Below are positions 54,988 through 64,000 of a DNA stretch of 64,000 nt, piece after piece (position 1 is the stretch's first letter; every line of letters begins with the position of its first letter). The stretch comes from Cryptomeria japonica (lineage: Eukaryota; Streptophyta; Pinopsida; Cupressales; Cupressaceae). Both the position numbers and the translations under genes were made by a program. The notes under the pieces were generated by a model, which was given only the letters and a program-made list of their open reading frames with translations, searched no databases and was not told the DNA's origin. The stretch lies in the NCBI RefSeq assembly GCF_030272615.1, contig NC_081410.1:292426457-292490456 (forward strand), written 5' to 3'.

Positions 54988-56292
54988 CTAAGAGAAATCC
55001 CTCACCATATGCCCCATGGCTCCACATGTAAAGCAAGCACCCCATGCCTGAAACTGGGTGCCCTGAGGCCTAGAGAAAGCCTGACCTCTTGTCCTACTAG
55101 ATCCACTGTACCCACCCCTAGAGGACTGTTGAGTCCTTGTCGGTGGTGTGTACTGCACCTATGCTCTCTAATCATGTCTTTGTCCATGAGTCTGCCACTG
55201 CTTGGGCTTGGTGCCCTGCTAATACTGTGGAGGCTTCAGCCTCTAGTTCTGTGGTGTTTGTTGCAGAGGAGGGGGTTTGGAGAACCCCTGTGAGTTTTGG
55301 TTGTTTCCTTTCCAATGTGGTTTTTGGAATCCATAAGTCTGAGGTGTGGGATTTCGGTTCTGAAACTGATCCCTATTATCCTGTGGTCTGACCTAAATTT
55401 CCTTGGCAATTAGTGCCTTCTCCACAGCAACCCAAAGGCTTTCTGGAGCGGACATCCTAACTGGCCCGGCTATTCTAGCATTTAACCCTCTGATGAAGTG
55501 GTTTACAAGAAGTTTCTCATCCTTTAGATAATCTACATAAAGCAGCAGCTCAAAGAATTTGCTCTCATATTGGGTTACTGATAAGCCTTTTTGTTGATGG
55601 TTGTGAAATTCGTCTATACGACGCCGTATGAAGTGTTCTGATAGGTACCTCTCACAGAACCTTTCTGTGAATATCTCCCAAGTGAGAGTATCAGGAACTA
55701 ATCCGCATTTGTACTCTTCCTGTCTCCACCAAGTGGAGGCCGACCCTCTCAACAGATGGACTGCGACACATGCTTTTAAGTTGCTCTCGTAAGAACGCAA
55801 CGCAAAGCACCTCTTAAGACTCAAAAGCCATGCCTCAGCCTCTACCCCATTGGTAGAACCTCCAAAAGATGGTGGCTGGAGGCGCATGACCTCCCTGATA
55901 AGATCCCCTGAATCCCGATGATCTCTCTCAAAGTAAACGGGTTCCACCACTAGAGGTGGTCCTGGCATGTGCACAGACTCTGGCTCATTTCCACCCTGAC
56001 TCTCTATAAGAATAGGAGTTGGGCTCCGGTTTCGTTCTCTATCAACTGATCTATGACTCCCAGAGTCCTAATTTCTAACTTGAGGGTTCTCTGCTAGAAT
56101 CCTTTCCTGAACTATGCCAATAAGATTCTGTATTGCTTCTAAGAGGTTTCGATTAGGTTCATTTGGTTGTTCAGGAGGTGCTCCTGGGTTCTCTTCTGGA
56201 ACTGATGCCTCCCTTGCTACCTCTTTGTGTGTTATGCGCACACGTCTAGGACCCCGTCCGCACTTGCGAGCTTGTCACATTGTTGGAGGCAT
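54988..56292 (-). pseudogene. Element A gag
   Basis: Starts at ATG 56292 (MPPTM then TGA). The capsid core at 55974-55393 reads LQPPSFGGSTNGVEAEAWLL, LRSYESNLKACVAVHLLRGS, ASTWWRQEEYKCG and FCERYLSEHFIRRRIDEFHN, typical of chromovirus gag. A Gln-rich tail with repeated TAG stops follows, then a zinc knuckle at 54994-55035, CFTCGAMGHMVRDF, whose last Cys is Phe. Its role would be particle formation and RNA packaging. Confidence 0.9.
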
Positions 56293-56449
56293 CCTAAGAG
56301 GAAAATAAAGTAAAATAAATAATTAATTTCTTTTAGAATAATATTAATTCAATTAAATTTAAATGTCTTATAAAATCAATTTAACAAGAATAATTTAATT
56401 AATCTAAGGCGAAACGTAAGTGGAGTAAGGTTCCTAGTGTGGAAACCTT

Positions 56450-56461
56450 GCTCTGATACCA
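56450..56461 (-). other. Element A primer binding site (initiator Met tRNA type)
   Basis: Minus strand TGGTATCAGAGC, exact, three bases inside the 5' LTR edge. Confidence 0.95.
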
Positions 56462-57291
56462 AAATGTCATGCCCAAAATTTAGGGCAAGAACGGTATAAT
56501 TTTTTTTTTTTAAATAACCACTAAATAACAATAAGTTCGCTAACACGAAATGCACTAACAAGTTTTGGTCTTAACTATGTTTAGAATGAACTTTATCTAC
56601 TAACTTAAAAAATGAAAATAATTTAAGATTAAATACGGATTAAAATGGACTAGCTTTATTGTCGCTCAATCTATTTAATTTAAAATTAAATATCAACTTC
56701 ATTAATATTTAGTTAATAAACATCTCAATCTATTTAAATTTAAAATAAATAATAACTTCATTAATATTTATTTCAAGAACACCTCAATCTATTTAAATTT
56801 AAAATAAATATTAATTTCATTAATATTTAGACAACTCAGCTTATTTATATTTAAAATCAAATATTACTTCATTATTATTTGATTCATAACATCTCAATCT
56901 TTTGAAATTTAAAATTAAATAATTCAGCCATATATATATATAAATAATATTATATATATATAATAATAATATATATTAAACCTAAAAGGGTTTACCCATG
57001 CAAACCCTAACCCTTATTTATTCTATAAAATAAGCCCCTTATTTTATTTTATTATTATTAACCATGTTTTACCCTAGCCCCAACTGGGCTAGGTTTTTTT
57101 TTTTTTTTTACATTACTCCTTACTTATTTACCCTAGCCCTAACCGAGCTAGGGTTCCATTTTATTTTCTTTGTTTGCAGGGGAACTCGGGCGACGGCCAT
57201 GGCGGAATCAGCCGAGTTGCAATAGGGAGGCGACGGTGAGTTTAGCAGTGGGCGGCGTAAGTGGAAGAGGCGGACGGTGGGGGGCTTGCTC

Positions 57292-57322
57292 CCCACAGAG
57301 ACGGCGGCACCGTCTCTGTGGG
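57292..57322. repeat. 13-bp perfect hairpin in LTR A
   Basis: Arms CCCACAGAGACGG (57292-57304) and CCGTCTCTGTGGG (57310-57322) with a five-base loop. The partner LTR has a degraded version at about 49060-49090. Confidence 0.93.
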
Positions 57323-57367
57323 TCGCCGCCCACAGTGTCGAGGTCTTCCACTTTGGGTTGCGGCCCA

Positions 57368-57391
57368 CAGTGGCGGCTGCAGCCGCCACTG
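57368..57391. repeat. 24-bp perfect GC-rich palindrome in LTR A
   Basis: CAGTGGCGGCTG joined to its own reverse complement with no loop. The partner at about 49139-49162 carries mismatches. Confidence 0.95.
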
Positions 57392-57540
57392 GGGAGCCCG
57401 TGCCCACTGTGTATAAGGGCTGCCCTACGGGGTAACCGCAGGGGCCGAGCCCAATAAGTTTTTTTTTTTTTTATATTTTTTTTTTGTTTTATTTAAAAAC
57501 AAAATTTCAATTGTTATTTATTTTTATTTTTTATTTTTTA

Positions 57541-57823
57541 ATATAATTATATATTATATATATATATATAAATATATATATGTTTATATATATATATATG
57601 AATATATATATATAACTGTATGTATATATATATGTATTTATATATATGTATATATATTTTTATATATTTATATATATTTTTTTATATGTTTATATATGTA
57701 TATATATATTTATATATATTTATATATATATATATAACTGTATGTATATATATATATGTATTTATATATATGTATTTATATATATAAATACATATATATA
57801 TATATATATAAATACATATATAA

Positions 57824-57887
<64 letters not shown>

Positions 57888-57891
57888 CATT
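57541..57891. repeat. TA-rich complex microsatellite in the A 5' LTR
   Basis: About 350 bp of TA repeats mixed with TATATG and TAAATA variants, ending in a long pure (TA)n. The partner LTR has only a short stretch at 49295-49312. Long frames of Tyr/Ile here are artefacts. Confidence 0.95.
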
Positions 57892-60761
57892 TTTATACAC
57901 ATGCAGGCATAAATACACTTTCTCTTTGGGTGATCATTATTCTGATTTTTAGATATATATATAAAAAGAATAAATGGATTAATACTTTCCTATTTCATTT
58001 ACAGCAAGGGTATATATATATATATATTTTTTTTTTCTAAGCAATAACTATACAGGTATTTTATTTCTTCCTTCTGCTATATACATGACTAGATTTATTA
58101 GTTTTACCAGCAACTAAATAATCTAGATTTTATTTAATTAAGACTATATTAGAATAGCGATTATCATTTTTGAAATAACTAATTTTACAGACTTTGCAAA
58201 AAGAAAACCTACAGCAATTAATAAAAGACAGATTTCATTTATTCTAGGCATAAAGTAACAGACTGATCATAGTTAATTTCACACAGCAAATTTAACAAGT
58301 TAAAATTTTACATTTACTAGATAAACTATCTATCTAGTTACTAAATTCTGAAATAAATGAAAGGATAATTTCCTAGAAAATATTCTATTCTAAAGTGCAT
58401 TTACAGAAAACATAATTTAAATGATTTATATGCAACCTATAATATGCATGCAACACTAATCTCATTATTTCCTTTTTTTTTTTTTTTTAATTATTTTGAA
58501 TGCATACGAATTAAGTAACTTTCTTGCTTTGCAATTTAATACAAAAAAAAAACACATCAGATATAACATTTCGAGCTTTGGAAAAATTCTAAATTTATAA
58601 ATGCCCAAATTCTTTTCTGCAATAAATAGCATACTAAAATATTACAACTTTTTTTTTTTTTAAAAGGAAACATATTTCAAGAATACACTTTTATCACTAT
58701 ACAATGGGTCTCTCATTACCAACAAATGAGGACCACCTTTTTGTTTCTTTCAAATAAAAATTACATTTACAAATAAATTTTCTGCAACCAATAACTCCTG
58801 CAACCTTCCACTTGTCCTACTCTTTTCTTCTGACAATCCTGCAATGTAAATCAAATCTATGACCATGGAGTGCTCACCTCCCAGCCTAGGCTAATTGGTA
58901 GCCACCCTCAAGCTCGGAGAACCAAGACCTAGATAGGAAACAAACATGCAAACACAAAAGGGACAGAATGCACACAAATTCACACACACTCCCATCCCGG
59001 TTACACTGCACCACACTTTGGTGATGACCTTTTTAAGGGTGGTAGTGGACCAATACCCTAAGGAGAACTGCAAGTATGGAAAACATGTAGCCACCTCATG
59101 GGACAACAAATACATCAAGAATTGCAACCCCTTATTCCTTATGCCCCCCGAGGCATTCTAGCCTTATTTCCCTCCTTATGACCCCCATTGCACAAATAGG
59201 CCATGCAGCAAGGGTCACACAAAAATTCCTTGTGATCGCTCTCATAACTAGAGTCTCTCACTTGAGGGTTGTCACTGCTACCACCCACAAGATCCTCTTC
59301 TCTCCCAAGAGTCAGAGGTCTTGATGACTCCCCAAAAAAAACATACAAAACATAATACAAAATACCAAATGAAATTCTCAAAAAGGACATACAAGGAAGC
59401 AAATCTTTTACACCAACATACTTCAAACACATGCAAAAAGAAGCCATTTTAAGTAGGATGCAACCAACCTTAATCTGCCCAAAGGTAGGTTAGTTTTGTT
59501 GAGGATGAGCTGCCCAATTCCACGGTTCTTCTCCTTCTACCCTTAGCCAAAAATCCTCTATTCGAAATCTATTCTATTCTTTTCAAAATTTCTCTTGTCT
59601 CCAAAAATGGAGAGTGGGTGATTACCCACAAATTTTCTAATTCTTGCTTAAGAAGCCTATTGTGAGAGTTCTCACAAGTTTCTAAAAACTAAAGAGGAAG
59701 GTAAGATAGAATGGGAAAGGGAACTCTCATTCCAAAAGGAAAGTTTACAACTAGGTTCAATCTTCTAATTTCAATTTTCGCACAACTCAGAAAAGTCAAT
59801 TTTTAGGGTGTCTAAAAGGTCACTTAGGAGTAGAAACTTGCCTTAAATTACCCCTAACCCATAGGTATACCCTAAGGGCTTTAGGAAACCCTATTAAACT
59901 ACCCCTAGGTGTTCATTTAACCCTTTTTAAACCCCTCTAAAGTTTATTTTCGGGTCAAACCTATGTTGACCAACCCTAAAGATTCTTTACCCAAGGTATT
60001 TATGACATCACGTTACATTAATTGAAAAAGCTATAGTTGAACACTTTCCCACTAAGAGACAAAAATAAAAATTCAAACTTAAATCCACACGTGTCAAGTG
60101 ACACAAAGAAAACACTTTTACAATTTAATACATGAAATCGTCTCTTGTGGATTTTACACAAATCAATTAAATAACACTTAACACACATGCATCATATACT
60201 ATTACAAATAAAATACAACACAAATGGGGTGTTGTCTCTCCAAATAGACAAACCTTGGCTTACAAACATACATAGGTCTAGGTTTGGTTCTCCATAATAT
60301 TTCCATGGTCACATGGATAACTTCCTGTGCATCTCAATGTACACATTAGTACTTTCAAATATCCACATATAATATAATTCAAAGGAATAATAATAATACA
60401 CATCATCACTTGCATACAATTTACATCTGAACAAATTAAATACATCTTTTATCCAAGCAATTTCACATAAGCAATTCATCCTAATTCTCATAAACTTAAA
60501 CATACATCATAATTCTATTATCATAGTAAAGTCCTGCAAATTTAATAACGACATTTATCACCGCAATTTCATCTTATTCAAAAATTATGTAGTGTTCTAT
60601 CTCATAAAGCATATAAATAAATCATCAATATATAGCAATGTTATCCAAATCCTGAAATCATATAAGTTCTAAATTCCAAAATGCATCAAAATAAAGTATC
60701 CGTAATAGTCTCAATATAAAGACCACTGAAATGTTAGACTGAGTCGAGGTGAGGCCTCACA

Positions 60762-61048
60762 GATTTGAAGAAAAATTAGAGAAACTTGAAAAAGAAAAGG
60801 CAAGGATAAGGTCTGATGCCAGAGAGCTTAAAAATAAGCTTGGTCCTAAGTTGGACAATCTTCTTTCCCAGATAATAGAAATATCTAAGGCATTACTTCA
60901 GGGAGAATGATCACCGAAAGATCACATGCATTATCTCATCGGCACGATCCAACAAACTAGGGCAACTTTGAAGGACATCAAAAGGTTTATGTAGAGTTTG
61001 AACTTGGTTTTGGTAGATATCTTTCAGATTGTAACCAACCGGTTATAG
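60762..61048 (+). pseudogene. Element C ORF2, C-terminal end
   Basis: After the right A duplication the frame continues EEKLEKLEKEKARIRSDARE, a charged helix, to a TGA at about 60909. It is readable beyond through another stop (TAG near 60994) to TAG 61046-61048. A helical C-terminus ending shortly before the PPT region parallels B ORF2. Confidence 0.75.
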
Positions 61049-61248
61049 ACTTTGAGGTGAATTTTTGCACTCATTTGACTATTTTTGACAACCTTTGTCA
61101 TTGATGTCAAAGGGGGAGTAGTGGAGAGAAAAATACTTCTTCAAAGGAGATCATTTTCTTAGGGGGAGCACACCTTTTTGGAAACTTTTTGGACTTCAAT
61201 TTTTGGATTTTTTTGATGAGTGTTGTTATCAATGCCAAAGGGGGAGAT
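61049..61248 (+). other. Element C 3' spacer with PPT-like words and the PPT
   Basis: CAAAGGGGGAG (61104), TAGGGGGAG (61160) and the PPT AAAGGGGGAGA at 61237-61247 abut the LTR. About 32 bp around the last one are identical to E 31547-31578. Confidence 0.88.
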
Positions 61249-62040
61249 TGTTGGCATTCTACACTCTTATGCAAATAGTTGATGTTGTCATTGATGGCAA
61301 CCAACTGGTAACCAACTGGAAAACATCTGTCAACCCACGGGCAGTTACCGACACTAGCAATAGACTTCTATATACACCGGCAAGCACTTCACCGACAATA
61401 GCAATAATGCATACCGACACTCAGGCCAACATGGAATAAACTTTGTTTATTGTTTTATATTGTAATTATCTTTTGTAAAAGCTGACATGGCATATTGTAA
61501 AAGACTCATATATATGCATGAGATCTTATAGGTCATATTGTATGTAAGAGAGAAAGGATGATTTTTGTGATGTAGTTGATAGCAAAGGTTTTTGGTAATA
61601 GACTGAGCTTAAAGTGGTACTGAACCTGGCATAGTTGATGTTGATCTAAAGCAGTGCATTGTATTGGATTTTGATAATCCATTTTGTAAGTCAGTGAGAT
61701 TTCTATTTTGTGATTGAGCAGTGAGCTCTAGGCTGCTAGCCTTCCTACATGTGTAGGCCCCTCATTGTAAGTAATATTTATTCATTGGCCAGTGAGTGAA
61801 TATTATGGGTCACAAATCCCACTGAGGTTTTTCCCACACCGGGTTTCCTCATTAAATATCTTGTGTTATGATGTGTTATCTATGTTGTCTCTATTATTCT
61901 TATTTGCTGCATTAATTCTTATTTACTGGTGCACTATTTTGGGATACAAAGTTCTTAATAAGTTTAAATATTCTACTAACTGGTTAGACATTGATTCACC
62001 CCCCCTCTCAGTGTCTTTGGGACTGTCATTGATTCTAACA
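61249..62040 (+). repeat. Element C 3' LTR
   Basis: TG at 61249, CA at 62040, 792 bp. It matches 34933-35723 with many transitions and retains more intact ACCG words in U3. Confidence 0.93.
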
Positions 62041-62749
62041 TTAGTAACTAGGTTTGGAGTACCTGAATCAATCATTTCAGATAATGCTTTAGCATTTGTT
62101 GGATTAAGAGTAAGTGATTGGGCTGTCTAGAATGACATTCATCTGAATACTTCATCAAATTATTACCCACAGAGTAATGGTTTGGCAAAATCCATGAATA
62201 AGAATCTAATAAAGATGTTCAAAAGAACCATGGAGGATAATTAGAGAATTTGACATACTAAGTTGAAATTTTCATTGTGGGTAGATATGATAACTTCCAA
62301 AAGGTCCATTGGGAATTCCCCATATGTTTTTGTTTATCGAAAGGAGGCAATATTTCCTTTATATTTGGAGCTTCCATCTCTTGATATTATGCACCAACTA
62401 GAGATGTTTGAGGAACAAGACCTAATGATAGTTAGGTATGCTCAACTTATGGAGCTAGAAGAGTTAAGCGATAAGGCAATGAAGTCCATGGAGTATCATT
62501 AGCTCCAAACAAAAAGATTCTTTGATAAGAGAGAAACACCAATAGTATTCAATGAGGGTGATATTGTGCTCAGATGGGATGTATTGAAGAGAAAGTTGGG
62601 ATAACACACCAAGTTTGACAGGATGTGGAGTAGCCTATTTATTATCATTGAATGCAAAGAGCATAATGCATTTCAATTATCAAAGATGGATGGAGAAATT
62701 TTGCCTATCATAGTAAATGGCATATACCTCAAACATTATTTTAAGGCTT
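62041..62749 (+). pseudogene. Element D integrase, C-terminal half
   Basis: Continues from 34932: RFGVPESIISDNALAFVG (second catalytic Asp), then NYYPQSNGLAKSMNKNL, where the catalytic Glu position reads Lys, then WSLxxDMITSKRSIGNSPY-type sequence, FVYRKEAIFPLYLELPSL, FDKRETPIVFNEGDIVLRWD and the GEILPIIVNGIYLKHYF end box, with a stop at 62749. Stops at about 62128, 62242, 62251, 62500 and 62601 break it; several are TAG. Confidence 0.85.
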
Positions 62750-64000
62750 GATCTACCCTGTACATGCTAGATTAGGTGATTTATTTTCAATAAGTGTTTT
62801 TGCACCATATATTAGATGCAAGTTTCAATTCCATGTGTTGTTCAACACATTTAGGTAGTTTTTCATCTGCATTTTTGGTGTTCAATAAGTTTCCAGGTTC
62901 TCAATCTACTGATTTATAGTATGTTCAAGTCCCTTTTTGAGGTTTTGACAGGTTTTTGAGTGACTTTGTACGCAATGGATAGGCTTAGGCAACTGGCCAA
63001 GATGTTTAATAGGAAAACATATAGCAGATATCATCGAAAAATAAATGTTACCTATTTTTGCTACTATCTAAAACAAGTAGTGTTGTTTACATTTTACAAG
63101 TGGAAAGAAGGTACATTTTCTTCTGCTATATCACATTCACGTGCATAAAGAAAAAATAGAAGATTACACTATCACATTGCATTTTTTAGATGAATATAAC
63201 ATAGAAGAGAGTGTATAATCTTTTAAGATATTTATTTATAATGTAAATGTATAAGGTCTCACACAAGCTATGAGACTAACTCTTTTAGTACAAATGAAAG
63301 AAAAGTATATACATTTATAGACACAGAGGAAAATAAATGCACATATAGAGAAAGGTGACCTGTCATTGCCTAAATGACAAGTCCTGGTCTTGGTTAGGTC
63401 ACCTTGTATCATTTTTGGTCTTTCGCTTGTCCTACATCTAGTTGATACTCATTGCTACTCCTAGTTACATGCATTTGAGAGAGAGTGTTTTTAGAGAAAT
63501 GAGGGATCATCAATTAAAATATGTGCATACATCTATAAACATATAATTTAATCTTCACGTGAAATAAAATAGCTATGCATTCCAATTACCATAGATGTCT
63601 AAGAAAATAGGAGAATTATCAAACACATCTATCATATACTCATTTTTATCTAACATTGTTTCCTTCCTTGTGAAAACATAGGTGAAATCATATCATTGAG
63701 GTTGATTCAATGTTATTGATTCAACATGTGGAGTAAAATGAGGCTCCCACAAGGATAGATCCCAACATGTTGCAATTTAATGATAGTGGCGGCCAAAAAC
63801 AAAATTCATGTTTTAGTCTGGTTCAATCAAGCAAGGGTTCATCATTCACAACAGTGAATTGATAAATTCACTAGTATAAAAGACAAATCACTTCTCAATG
63901 GAACCAGACTTAAACAATAAAGACCAAACAATCATGAGTAAAAAGAATCAAGGACCATAGCAACTAAAAAAAATCACAGCCAGTAAGGAAAAATACATGA
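62750..64000 (+). other. Sequence 3' of D integrase, no gene
   Basis: AT-rich stretch after the D pol stop. The D 3' LTR should lie here or further right, but no match to the LTR remnant at 16933-17362 is visible. A 62-codon reading at 62960-63148 matches no domain I recognise and is not called. Confidence 0.5.

Larger units (their letters stand above)
48250..60761 (-). mobile_element. Element A: chromodomain Ty3/Gypsy element (Tekay/Del-like), complete but broken
   Basis: 12,512 bp on the minus strand: 5' LTR 56465-60761, initiator-Met PBS, gag, CCHC, protease, RT, RNase H, integrase, chromodomain-like C-terminus, PPT, 3' LTR 48250-51514, and a perfect 5-bp duplication. The long LTRs and C-terminal chromodomain suggest the Tekay/Del group (inferred). 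It is the only element with a perfect duplication. Most of its stops are TAG at positions where this family has Gln. It lies in ORF2 of element C. Confidence 0.95.
56465..60761 (-). repeat. Element A 5' LTR
   Basis: TG at 56465, CA at 60761, 4,297 bp, about 1 kb longer than its partner because of expanded TA-rich repeats (57541-57891) and a block (59256-59937) absent from 50690 in the other copy. Near-identical otherwise. It starts with a short inverted repeat, GCCCAAAATTTAGGGC. Confidence 0.95.
34933..62040 (+). mobile_element. Element C: non-autonomous LTR element with two non-pol ORFs (split by B and A)
   Basis: LTRs at 34933-35723 (791 bp) and 61249-62040 (792 bp), initiator-Met PBS, PPT, and an internal region that after removing B and A is about 5.0 kb. 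It encodes ORF1 (coiled coil with CCHC knuckles) and ORF2 (about 1,110 codons of unknown function), and nothing resembling protease, integrase, RT or RNase H. The same gene order and ORF2 length are found in element B. The PPT/LTR junction is identical over about 32 bp to that of the Copia element E. It is inserted in the integrase of D. Confidence 0.88.
16933..64000 (+). mobile_element. Element D: old Ty3/Gypsy element, host of the nest
   Basis: Plus-strand Gypsy element in pieces: 5' LTR end (16933-17362), PBS, gag (17753 onward), protease, an RNase H-like domain placed before RT, RT, RNase H, and integrase ending at 62749. F, a 4.7 kb non-coding insertion, E and C (with B and A inside) interrupt it. 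Across the E and C insertions the coding frame continues without a lost base once one target duplication is removed. The outer 3' LTR is not recognised before 64000. Domain order and motifs match a common plant Gypsy lineage whose polyprotein places an RNase H fold ahead of RT (from memory). Confidence 0.85.

Noticed and set aside
51984-55400. TAG reassigned to Gln or suppressed in these elements
   Set aside because: Other stops (TAA, TGA), frameshifts and lost catalytic residues are also present, so decay at CAG sites explains it better.
57646-57918. Long Tyr/Ile-rich reading frames on both strands
   Set aside because: They are the translation of a TA microsatellite; no start context, no domain.

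Overview
The window looks like intergenic DNA from a large, repeat-rich seed-plant genome. A conifer is plausible from the style of the Copia LTRs, but the sequence does not fix the species. I see no host gene, tRNA, rRNA or CRISPR. Nearly everything belongs to LTR retrotransposons, plus one LINE, nested inside each other and broken by stops and frameshifts. Letters A to H are names used only here.

Layout: 1-8058 holds a minus-strand Ty3/Gypsy element (G), cut by the window edge, with RT, protease, gag, leader, PBS and part of its 5' LTR. A 5'-truncated L1-type LINE (8059-11592, plus) sits in the G LTR. A plus-strand Copia-type LTR remnant (H, about 11842-12358) abuts a minus-strand Copia element (F, 12359-16932) that lost everything 3' of mid-RT. 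From 16933 to beyond 62749 runs an old plus-strand Gypsy element (D). D is interrupted by F in its 5' LTR, a 4.7 kb non-coding insertion (about 19941-24649), an autonomous Copia element of Sirevirus type (E, 25667-33052) and element C (34933-62040). C is interrupted by its relative B (40086-48082) and by a chromodomain Gypsy element on the minus strand (A, 48250-60761). For E, C, B and A both LTRs, PBS, PPT and perfect or one-mismatch 5-bp target duplications can be read. The host reading frame resumes exactly across each insertion.

The most interesting content is the pair B and C. They are about 8 kb LTR elements with an initiator-Met PBS and a PPT but no protease, integrase, RT or RNase H. 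Both carry the same two genes: ORF1 (coiled coil plus four or five CCHC knuckles) and ORF2 (about 1,110 codons, conserved between the two, no family recognised). Their LTR ends share the U5 motif and PPT/LTR junction of the autonomous Copia element E, so I infer they use Copia machinery in trans. They look like a non-autonomous family with its own conserved cargo.

A second theme is decay. A large share of internal stops are TAG where the family, or the sister element in this window, has Gln. That is what C-to-T change at methylated CAG (CHG) sites would leave. CpG-rich arrays in the LTR U3 regions show the matching CpG loss.
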